This document shows, piece by piece, positions 13,367 through 25,100 of a stretch of 64,000 nucleotides of DNA. The notes beneath the pieces were generated by a model, which saw only the letters and a program-made list of their open reading frames with translations, was not told the origin of the DNA and made no database searches. The DNA lies in assembly GCA_025084515.1 (NCBI GenBank), contig JAJAGP010000226.1, positions 505,501-569,500 on the forward strand, read 5' to 3'. Source of the DNA: Ancistrus triradiatus. Lineage: Eukaryota > Chordata > Actinopteri > Siluriformes > Loricariidae. How positions within the stretch are numbered: the first letter of the stretch is position 1; every line of letters begins with the position of its first letter. The position numbers were made by a program, and so were the translations under genes.

Positions 13367-16300
13367 GAGTAAATCTGGAAAGGAAGACTTTTAGAGAGTA
13401 CACTACATGTTCATGCTTTTCTTTACTCTATAACTGCATGAGGTCTGTTGTGTTTAATGCATGGTAAGCCACAGTATTACAGAATCCAGTGTCCGTTAGG
13501 GCAGAGCGATAGTACGGTTCTATTGCTTATGTCCAACACAGGCTGAACTACATTTGGTTTGGCCGTGTGTATCTGCTCTGAGTGTGTATCACAGCTCTGC
13601 TCGTAAACAGCAGCTCTCAAACCACAGTCTTCATCGTAACAAAGAAGAAAACACAATGTCCAAAAATACAGTCGATGGCTCGAAGCCTTCAACAGAACAA
13701 TGGGCGATCTAAAAATAAGTGATGTGAACAGCAAAGGCAGTCTCCTATTGGGTAGGGGGTGTGGTCCGGTGTGTGCTTGTGGGAGTGGGTCAATATTATT
13801 GACAATTATTGAAATTGCCATGTGGGGGCACCCCTGGTTCCTCTTGAAAATGAGCCAGAATCCAGAGTAAGCTCACCAGAGGCGCCCTACAAGCCAGATT
13901 GGCTCAGTTGGTAGAGCACTGGTTTCTAGTGCTGGTTCATAACCCAACCTGGTTCAGATCCCACCCCCCCCAGTAAGGATAAAACAGTGAGGTGCCCCAT
14001 CATGGGTGTGTAGAGTGTCTCCATTGATGTTTAACCTGGATTCCAAGTTAAATCTGTTAGGAAAGTTATGTATCGTAAATCATGCTATTGCTCTGTGAGC
14101 TGATTTGTACCATTCACCAATGAGTTACAGAAATACAGACAATGTTGTTACAAGAGAACACAAAGCAAACCCATTTCCGTTCTTAAAAACTGACCATGGA
14201 AAACTAGGTGTCATCCATTCTGGTCCTTGTATGAGTGTCATTTCGGCACATGGCTCAAACAAGTTAATGCAGATACATAACACACAGTTGGAGCAGAACA
14301 AGACTCAGGTCGAACTACCTGGACACTGATTGGAGGTGTGGTCAGGACAGAGCTGTAGTATGAATGAGGTTGAGAAAACAGGACGTGTTAATGGCAGGTT
14401 TGATTTCATGCCTCGTTGGAAAGTCATCTTAATGCGGCTGTTAAAAAGGTCACGGTGTCCTGGTTTGTGAGAGAAAGTGTGTTTTCCCTTGTCGCCCTTC
14501 CTCATCAATTCCCCTTATTATTTCCTCCTTGGCTTCCAAGCAGTCTGAGACTCTGCTTCCTGCGAGATAGAGTTAAAAAGAGAGAGAGTTTGATTCAAAA
14601 AAGCAGGAAAGTGCACAGTCTGTGCTGTTATCGAGCTCCTGCAGCGAATTTTTCATCTTTCTATTCTCCGCCACTTCTCGGCTCGGGACGGATACTCTTT
14701 TGACTTGGAGTCGCCCTCAGCGCTGTCAAGGGGAAGCCATAAAATGCTCAAGAGCGAAGGGTGAAATTTCCTCACTTTCTAGAAAGTCTAGGAAGGTAGT
14801 GATAGTGGAAGGGTGTAGTGCTGGCTTGGGGCCAATCATACAAATATTAACAACTTGATAAGTGGCACCCTGTAAGTGGGATATGTACTGGGTACGACCC
14901 TTCCTACGAGTGGTCCACTGATTAATTGGACGGCCGATTAATCGAGCTGATTAATGCCATACATTGAGGCCGATATTTAAAAATAGTGTAGAAAATGCGG
15001 AGAAACTTTGTTTTTTCTGCATTCTAACTTTGTATCTCATTAACTGTGGGGACTGTGGTGGCCTAGTGGTTAAGGTGTAGGACTATGAACCAGAAGGTCC
15101 AGGGTTCAAATCCCACCTCAGCCAAAGCTGCCACTGTTGGGTCCTTGAGCAAAACCCTTAACCCACAATTGCTTGGATTGTAAGACTGTACCAATTGTAA
15201 GTCGCTCTGGATAAGGGCGTCTGCTAAATGCTGTAAATGTTAAATGTTAATTAACTGGGATGGCTCAGTGACTAAAAACAAAGAGATGCTGAGAGAACGT
15301 TCAGTGAGGCTGATTTCAGTCGCAGTCGAGTAGATTTATTTCGGTGCATCTCTAGTAGTAATAACCATACGTTCCCTTTCTGTGGAGGATGTGTTGGCAT
15401 ATGTATTGTGCTGAGTAGCTTACCATACCTTCCTTCTGCGTAGTTAATGTTTGCGGTGTTGTCGCTGTCACTGAGGTGTGGGCCTCTGCCAGCCACCCTG
15501 ACCCACATCGTTGCTGCCCAGTGTGAGGTTTCACTGCTGTTTGCGATCACACACGAAGCCTTCAGCATTGCAAGCCCAGGCCTGGATTCAGGCCCAGGTG
15601 CTCAGGAACTACTGCTTCCAACAGAGCCCCGGTAGCTCTCACAGAGATTGTCTTAATCCTTTCATTAAGAAAATCTGCAAAACATGTCATTTGACTAGGG
15701 GTGCCCAAACGTGTGCCAAGAAGGTAATAAATGATTTACTTTGCAACTGCTCAAAATGTCACTGAAAAGGATCCTCTGAACAGCAAGAACTGAAAATTCA
15801 CCAGGTGGATGTTCTTCAAGCTACTTGGAACATGTTCACAAAAAATGCAGTGTATCACAGTATGTCAGCTGACTGAGGTTGGGATCTTGTTACTGTGGGT
15901 AGAGTGGGTCAGGAATTTGCACCCAACGTTGGAATACCTGCTGAGTCTTTTATTTGTGTGTCACAGATGCAGACCTGCTGATCGAGCAAAGTGTGTATCG
16001 TGGGGAAATGAACCCCGGCGATGAGGGTCAGGTGATCCAGCATACCGGCACCACCGCCAGTTTCGAATACAGCATGAGTGTACGCTGCGACCAGTATTAC
16101 TATGGCAACAAGTGCAACAAGCAGTGCAGGCCACGCGACGACTACTTCGGCCATTACGAGTGCGATCACCACGGCAAGCAGCAGTGTTTGGACGGCTGGA
16201 CTGGACCCGACTGCAAGAAAGGTGTGTGTGTGTGTGTAAAGATATTCTTTATACCTAAACATTTGGCACATATTTGCAAACTTTTGGAACTGAGACTTGG

Positions 16301-19300
16301 AGTTGATAAGTAGAATCAGAATAGGAATCGATAAAATGCAAACAATACCCAACCATATTTCCAAGTATTTTCCCAGGAAGTCTTAAGTCAGGTTCAGTGT
16401 CTAGTTTGTAGTTAGTTTTCCAGGACATCTATAGTTGGATCCCCAGTTTGTATGTAGTTTGTTTTCCTGTGTGTATGTGTGTAGTTTCCACTATGTTTTG
16501 TAGTTCGATTTCCAGTGTAAAGTTGTTTGTAAACGTTTGTCTATTTTGCATGAGCGATATACAATGCCCGGCCAAAAAAAGGTCGCACACTCTAATATTT
16601 TGTTGGATCACCTTTAGCTTTGATTAAGGCACGCATCCACTGTGGCATCATTTCCACGAGCTTCTGCAATGTCACAACATTTATTTCTGTCCAGACTCGC
16701 ATTCATTTTCCCCCAAGATCTTGTGTTGATGATTTTTATCCGGGCAGTGTATTATATATTACGACATTAATGAAAGAGTTAGTTATTCTTTAAGCTGGTA
16801 AGACTGTATTGTATGTAGGCATTGTTTTAATTGTAGAACTTGTGTGTTTGTGTCTGTCTGAGTGTCTGTGACCATGTATTTTTTATATTACTGGGGTCCA
16901 TATGTCCTTTGAATGATAGGAACTTTGAGTGGAAAATTTTTGCTCCACCAACTTAACTGGGAGTTTCCAAAAACCATAATGTCAGGGGAAAGTTCTCATG
17001 AACATACAGTTAATAAGACAGTGTGTGTCTGTGTGTGTGATAGCGATCTGTAAGCAGGGCTGCAGTGAGCTGCACGGGAGCTGCTCTGTCCCGGGCCAGT
17101 GCACGTAAGTCTGCTCATCTTCTGCATGTCTCTTTATTGTTTTTCACCGACACACCTCACCGATATGAACACACATATTCGGAGGGTCATGAGTTCACTA
17201 TTAGACTTTGAGAAAGCTGGTGTGTAATGGTATGAAACCTTAAGGTTCAGTTGAGGAGTGGAGTTTGTTGCTATACAGTGGGGCAAAAAAGTATTTAGTC
17301 AGCCACTGATTGTGCAAGTTCTCCTACTTAGAAAGATGAGAGAGGTCTGTGATTTTCATCAGAGGTACACTTCAACTATGAGAGACAAAATAAGGAAAGG
17401 ATTTTTAAAGAATTTAATTGTAAATCATGGTGGAAAATAAGTATTTGGTCACCCACAAACAAGCAAGATTTCTGGCTCTCACAGACCCTGTAACTTACTT
17501 CTTAAGAAGCTCTTCTGTCCTCCACTCCGTTACCCTGTTTAATGGCACCTGTGTTTGACCTTGTTATCTGTATAAAAGACACCTGTCCACAGCCTCAACA
17601 GTCAGACTCCAAACTCAAAACCACGGCCAAGACCAAAGATCTGTCGAAGGACACCAGGAAGAAAATTATAGACCCTGCACCAGGCTGGAAGAGTGAATCT
17701 ACAATAGGCAAGCAGGTTGGTGTGAATAAATCAACTGTGGGAGCAATTGTAAAGAAAATGGAAGACATACAATACCATTGATAATCTCCCTCGATCTGGG
17801 GCTTCATGCAAGATCTCATCCCGTGGGGTCAAAATGATCATGAGAACGGTGAGCAAAAATCCCAAAACTACACAAAGGGACCTGATGAATGACCTGCAAA
17901 GAGCTGGGACCAAAGTAACAAAGGCTACCATCAGAAATGCACTACACCGAGAGGGACTCCGATCATGCAGTTCCAGGCGTGCCCCCCTGCTTAAGCCAGT
18001 ACATGTCCAGGCCCGACTGAAGATGTTTTATAGAGAATTGAGTTGAGTTTTTGTATTTGACCAAATATTTATTTTCCACCTTTAAAAATCCTACAATGTG
18101 ATTTCCTGGATTTTGTTTTCACATTTTGTCTCTCATAGCTGAAGTGTACCTATAATGAAAATTACAGACCTCTCTCATCTTTCTAAGTAGGAGAACTTGC
18201 ACAATCAGTGGCTGACTTAATACTTTTTTGCCCCACTGTAGCTCCAGACACACACAGGCTTCACTAAGTGTCTATTAGTGGTGTGTCAGGAACATAAAAT
18301 GAGTTTCAGCAGGAGTATGACAGGAAGACCTGCCGATAGCCATGTTTATGTAATTTTTGCAACCTGTTGGCTATAGTGTACACCCCAGTGATTTGGTCAG
18401 TGTTTGGATGGCTCAAAGCATTTGCTGCTTATCTGTTGAAAGGGTTCAGCAAAATGTGGATCTCTCAATCGTTCTCATTTTTCCATTCATTTTTCCGCAA
18501 GATTTTGTATTGATGATGGGAGATTTGTTTCACTGCGCAAAGTCTTCTCCAGCACATCCCAAAGATTCTCAATGGGATTCCGGTCTGGACTCTGTGTTTT
18601 ACATGCAATTGTAAACACAACACAACACACCATTGCGAATTCTGCAAAAGCGCCCGACTGAGAGATGCAAGATGTTTAGTCCGAGTGTTCAGTGCTCTTA
18701 CACGGAACCCTAGTTGATGATTGTACGATGAGGTCGAGGCTGTCTGCCAGTACAGTCTGTTTGGGTCCGTAGTATGCCTTGCGTGCGTGCAGTCTAGAGT
18801 CTTTAAATAGTTCTGAATGAAATGTGGGGACAGCTGGAACGAGGTTGCCACCGACACCGAAATAACACCACATCACTCTAAACCAACTGATTAGCTTAAC
18901 CTCTCACTCTGTGCGTGTCCTGCACAGTTTGGCGCTCCATCATCACCCGGGATGGTCTCAGTACGGCCAAGAAAAGCCTCTTGCTCGCTTTCTTGTTGAG
19001 CTTTCTCCATTGATGACGTCACACCAAAGTGAGGGTGCTTACATGCACTTAAAGACTTTTATATTAATATTAAAGTTTGAAGTTAACGTCACATATTTCT
19101 GTGAGATTACAGTATTGGCTGGTTGCAAAGTGGAAATTCGATTAAATGAGACAGGTTTCTCATTATCTGAAGTGCATGTAAAATCAGATTTTCTGTTATC
19201 GGATTATTAAGTGCACGTTTTTGCGACAGTGCGGGCGAATTCAATTCGATTGATGGAATCTAATGGGCAAAATACATTTTGTTGATTTTGTAAAGGGAAA

Positions 19301-19371
19301 AGAAGCTACAAGCTCTGCAGGCAATACACCTAAATATAATACCTTTCTGCTGCTCACTGCACACACACACA

Positions 19372-19421
<50 letters not shown>

Positions 19422-22089
19422 AATAGCAGTAGGGGATTAATAAAATGGAATCCCACCCAGGTGTCATCACTAGTTATCGCAAGCCTTTTCTCTTTACACA
19501 CACTCCCTCCCCTTACAGCCCACGCTGTCATTATACCTGTCTGTGGAGTAGATCTGAAATGTACACACACACACATGCTAAGCTCTGCATTTCTACACAG
19601 GTGTAACTACGGCTGGCAGGGCCCATTGTGCGACGAGTGTTTGCCATATCCGGGCTGCGTTCATGGCACCTGTGTGAAGAAATGGGAGTGTATCTGCGAG
19701 AAGAACTGGGGAGGGCTGCTCTGTGACAAAGGTGATCAGCAACACACACACCTTGCTTTAATCTGCTCTTACAGGTAGACCCAAAACATCAGATTATGTA
19801 CTTATGTCAGTGAGCTGCAAGCCATTTCTGCGTGTTTACTTTTCTCTCCGTGGATCTATTTATGGATGATTTGTGGAATCGATGATATAACCATGGGATT
19901 TCATAGCAATAACATACAGGTGGCTTGGGTGGAGCAGAGCCAGGTGCAGCTCTCAACCCCCAGCACTGCAACAGCAACTTCTATCCCGCATACGTTCTAC
20001 CCTCACATGAGGATATGAGTGTATACACTTCCATTAGACGATTATGTTCGTGCAGAGCTGCCTACGGCTTCCTTATTATCTAGAGGTGGAGGAATGCATT
20101 TGTATTTCCCCCACTACCTGTATATTGTCTCCCACCTATAACTATATAAACTGGTCAGTCGTTGAGTCTCTATTTCATCAGGCTGATCTGTGTTGTTCGT
20201 AATACTGTCTATATGTCAATATGTTTTTGGCATATTTTGTCAATATGTTTTTGGCTTCCGACATGACAGGCCAGCCACCAGGGCCTTGTGTTCCAGAGTG
20301 TGTAGCCATGTAGACTCGTTCACTGAGGTATAATACTTCACAGATCTGAACTACTGCGGGAGCCACCGGCCGTGTGTGAACGGAGGGACGTGTATGAACA
20401 CCGAGCCTGATGAGTACCAGTGTGTTTGTCCTGACGGATACTCAGGCAAGAACTGCGAGATAGGTGAGCGACTGTTCTTCACTCGGAACCCAACACGCTA
20501 GCTGTGTTCTTTTGAAGGTAGCTGTCTCACTGGCATGGCTCACATTCAGGTCCCTTCTGTTTTATGGTACACTTGAGATGATGGGATGTTTCTCTACTTA
20601 TAAAGTTCATACAGACTAGAAAGTAGCAGAATTATTTAGCCTCATGAGCTTTGCAGTTGTTACTGTATTGGGGAACCACAAATAAAGCCCCCTTTAACTG
20701 AGAGGGCCCGGTAAATTGTTAGCTCTTGGCAATGGTGGGCATTCAGTAAACCTGGGATTTAATAAAGGTGGCCCAAGGACAGAATCTGCAGGGCCACCAC
20801 CGGAGCTGGACTTCAGATGGTTCTCAAACTTCACCTCAGTAGAGGTGGGATACGAACCAGTATTCCGTCCCGTTTCTGAAGGTTCCATCATGTCCCTGCA
20901 GGTTTCGTCATGGGCCAAGTCCACTGAATATAGCTGTCCTGTTCCGTTCAGGTTCTTCAGTTTCCGCCTCACTAGAGGCGTCTTAGTTACAGGGCCAGCT
21001 CAGGTAAAGCAGGACTAGGTCTTCAATAGGCACAGACCAGGGGTGCCCCTATTATAGTTTACATTTTGTTTTTTGTTCATTATCAAATTGAACCAACAAA
21101 TTGTCCTGCTAAAGCTTGGACGACGTTGCTTGTGTGTTTTAGAACTTTATCTCATTGTAAGTGTTCTTTAAATATGTCAGGTTCATGTTTGTTCCCTGCA
21201 AAGGTTGCATTAAGAGTTTTTATAAGGCCAGATTTAGTGTGTGTGCATAGTTTGGATTTTTTTAATGAGTTCCGATGTCAATATTATTCGCAGTTATTAT
21301 CCGAACTGGCATCAATAGGCAGCTGGGATTATCAATGGGCCAAAAAGTGTATCTAAGCCCTGTGTCTGATGTATAGTGGGAGATGTATGAAGACATGTTG
21401 TGTAACTGTGTACCTGTACTAGAACTCTTGTGTGTGTTTGTCTGTGTGTGGATTTTATCAGCTGAACATGCGTGCATGTCCAACCCGTGTGCTAACGGCG
21501 GAACCTGTCATGAAGTGGCGTCAGGGTTCGAATGCCACTGTCCGTCGGGCTGGGCGGGGCCTACGTGCGCCAAAGGTCAGCACACAAATCAAGCTTTGCA
21601 TCAGCTGTACATCGGTTTATGTTAACTTTAGCTCTCTTAAGTAGTGTGTAGTCGCTTCCCTACCTCATCCATGCCCTAAAAACAGCACCAGACGCCAGGT
21701 TAAGCGTTCTGTATTCCACATCTTGCTAGTGTGCAACCCCCTGATTGATCCTGAACATTCAGGAACTGCTACTGAAGGATATCAGATGTATCTGTGTTCG
21801 ATTCATCAGGCGTGTGTTTGTTTCAGATAAAGATGAGTGCATGTCCGGTCCCTGTGCACATGGCGGAACCTGCATCGATCAGGAAAATGGCTTCGAGTGT
21901 GTGTGTCCACCGCAGTGGACAGGGAAGACCTGCCAGATAGGTATGTGTGTGTGTGTGTGTGTGTGCTGATATATTGCATATGGAACATTTTGCTGTGCGT
22001 CTACCAAGCTATTGTGCAGATGGAGTTGCACTTGCATGTTGCGTGTATTTTATATGACCAGTCACTGTATGTATGAGTCTGTACCATTT

Positions 22090-22135
<46 letters not shown>

Positions 22136-25100
22136 GGTGAATTACCGAACATCTAAGAAGCGCAGACTGCAAGTCTGTTACAGAAAGCGGTACATTATCA
22201 GTAACCTGACTCTAGCCATTTGAGTAAATCTAAATATAACTCCGCCCCCGGCAACTGCTACCCTCAGGGCTAAATTTATCCTCGCAGGAGTAAATTTGGT
22301 GGCGGGCGAGAATGCGAGGCGATGGAGGGGCTGAGGTATTTTACTCCAGAGCCCATGTTTAGTCTAGTAAGGATTTATTAGATATGAAAGGCTTCAACAG
22401 ATAGGCAAGGTGTTCCGCTGTGTCTGCTTAGTGTATATAGCAATTGCGTAGACTGATATAATATAATAATAAAACAATATAATATGATCTAATATTCACA
22501 GTATGCCCATAATTGCGTCGGAGTTCTTCTTTTGGGTTTTATGGCGATTGGCATGCCGTATGGGCATACTGGACTGGATTATGTGCATCATCTTGGGAAG
22601 ATCTCCCCACTGAGCGTTGGATTTAGGGTGCCCATGTGGAAGTCTGAATTTGTGTTTAAAGTTGGGGGCAAAAAGATTCAAACGGACCACCGAACTGCTC
22701 AAGTGAAGAGGCGTACTGAGGGAGGAACACTGGTATTTAGAAAACGAAGACTTTGGACTTTGATGTTTATAAGCTCCAAAGAGTTCTGGGGACTAATTTG
22801 TGAGGAACCACCGCCCCCCCATGGAGCTCCCCCAAAAACTACATTCGTTCCAGTGTTTTTTTTCTGTTTTTGCATTCCCACTGCCAGCTGGAATGGTGTT
22901 GGGTCAGAAGCGAGGGACGGGGCGCTAAAGCTTGATGAACACTTTGAAGATCGTTTTAATAGTAATAATTAGAAAGTCGTACCATACGCTGTTTGTTTGG
23001 TAATCAGCGCAGGAGAAGCAGCGGATCCATGTCAGCCGTCATAAGGGCATGCATCGGGTATGCTGCGAACATTTCAAATCTACCGGAACCGGTTCAAATG
23101 CTGCTATTGAAATCACACAGTGAGGACAGTGGGGACATCCAGAGCTGTTAGACGTGTCCAAATAATTTTGGTTTGGGAAATATCTGAAGACTTGATGTTA
23201 GGGTTGCTCTTAACCTTCATTAATAAAACTCGAACCATGATCACAGGGATCTTTTCACTATTTAGGTCTAAACACAACATGTATAGAGAGAGAAATAGAG
23301 TACTTAGTACAATAGGGTACAAAAGGACTGTGGGGGTTCTCCATGTTCCTCCCACATTCCAAAGAGATGGTAGGTAAATTGGTCTCTTTAAATTGACTGC
23401 TTGATGAATGTAGCCATTGAAGTGTGGACTGTGGTAGCCTAGCGGTTAAGGTACTGGACTATGGACCACAAGGTCCAGGGTTCAAATCCCACCTCTGCCA
23501 AGCTGCCACTGTTGGGTCCTTGAGCAAGACCTTTAACCCACAATTGCTTGGATTGTAAGACTGTACCAACTGTAAGTCGCTCTGGATAAGGGCGTCTGCT
23601 AAATGCTGTAAATGTAATGTAAATGTAAATTGAAGCTGATATGACTAAGTTACTATATAACTACAAAAGTCGCTCGTCTGAACCTGCCGCGAAACATTGG
23701 CAGGACTTTCCAAACTCCAATAAAGCTACTATAATAACAAATCGAAATATAGGTAGTGTGACATCACAATTGTTATTGGTGGAACCCACAGACACTGTGA
23801 TAATTGAGCTCATTTTATGAACAGGATCTGTATTTATGCCGATTCCTTTTTAACTAAGCATACTAGAACCGGAGCGGCCATGTTATGTAACGCTGCTTGG
23901 TGGTGGGGCTTTATGGCTTGTATCTCTCTGTCTCTTTCTTTCACAGATGTGAATGAGTGTGTGAAGAGACCTTGTCTAAACTCTTTCTCATGTAAAAATC
24001 TGATTGGTGGATATCACTGTGCCTGCTATCCAGGGTGGGCGGGACCAAAGTGTAACATCAGTCAGTACCTCAGCATCAGTAATCCGGCGCTGCTTCTTTC
24101 TCAACTGGAATTTCCCTCTTTCTCATCATCCTGCTACTCCTGCTAGATGAAGCTCTTTATTTCTTTCTTCTCGAATTAGCTAGTGAATACATTTGTGGTC
24201 CAGAAAGTCAATCTTGGCTTTGACCCTGCTTATCCCGGCCATGGTGGGGTCAGAAGCCTTTCCTGGATGGAACGCCAGTCCATCACATGGCCCCTAAACA
24301 ACACTATCTGACCTTGGATATTATCTAATTGGCATAGTTTTAAAACAAGAGCCCGTATGGGAATCTGTTCATAGGTTAGTAATGTTGTCTAGAATAATAT
24401 TGCAACCGTCATGTTCACCCAGGCACCCTTGTGTTACTCATAGCAGGCTTTTAAACACCTCCCTGTACTGTTGATGATATTAGCGACTTTCTTTCCTGCA
24501 TGTTTTGATACACTGCATGTTTCTGCACCCTGTTCTGTTCGTCTTACACACTCAGACTGTCCGTCGTCTGGTCATTCCTGAGTATTTGGCGCTAAAGGAG
24601 CACTCTGTGATTTCATGTAAGCATCACTCCACTCCAGACCTGTAAACCCGAAGGAAGTGTCTGTTTGCTGTCTTCTATTATAAAACTCTTAAAAACAGTG
24701 GTTAGGGTGCCACAATTGGTACATGTGTGTGCTGTTTGGGACCTCTGGATCACAAAGATGATTTATTTCTGGCAGTTTAATAGTTAACTCCTATCCTTCT
24801 CGGACGGTGAGGTTGAGTGTAATGTCTTTCACTTTCACCAGATAGAATGAGATGTTTTGGGATTTTCGCTTTTACTGAAGTCCCAGTGAAGATCATGGCG
24901 TAAAACCCAGAAGAGAAACTTATAACCATGTGATCACAATGATGAATGCGCCATATAGAACTGAACAGTGACTCCGCCCTCTTTTCCAGCTGCCTTGGTT
25001 TAGAATTGTGACTTAACTGCCTAGATAGTGAATTCAATATCAAATTAAACAGGCTGAGAAAAGTACATGAACAAACCTACAATGATGCTATAAAAATGCT

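Larger units (their letters stand above)
5995..15966. other. jag2: jag2 intron 3 (9,972 bp)
   Basis: The largest intron visible. It contains SINEs (6551-6740, 15047-15249), Tc1 relics (6969-7130, 7355-7690), two copies of an unclassified DNA element (7146-7340, 14914-15352), a satellite array (8778-10193), a deleted Tc1 element (11463-12115), a DANA-like SINE (12150-12425), GT repeats and a tRNA-like fragment (13893-13966). The remaining stretches (7700-8770, 10200-11460, 12430-13890, 13970-14910, 15355-15966) show no coding or repeat signal that I recognise. Confidence 0.85.

Noticed and set aside
13893..13966. tRNA gene
   Set aside because: A- and B-box-like strings are present, but acceptor arms do not pair and the 3' part turns into a C run; more like a SINE head.
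15909..16364. 151-codon minus-strand frame over exon 4
   Set aside because: Shadow of the DSL exon on the opposite strand.
19263..19778. 171-codon plus-strand frame with Arg-Glu repeat
   Set aside because: It is a GA microsatellite read through into exon 6; the acceptor at 19600 and phase agreement fix the true exon.
22532..22972. 146-codon open frame on the plus strand
   Set aside because: Begins in a dispersed repeat and shows no recognisable motif or exon borders; lies in jag2 intron 9.
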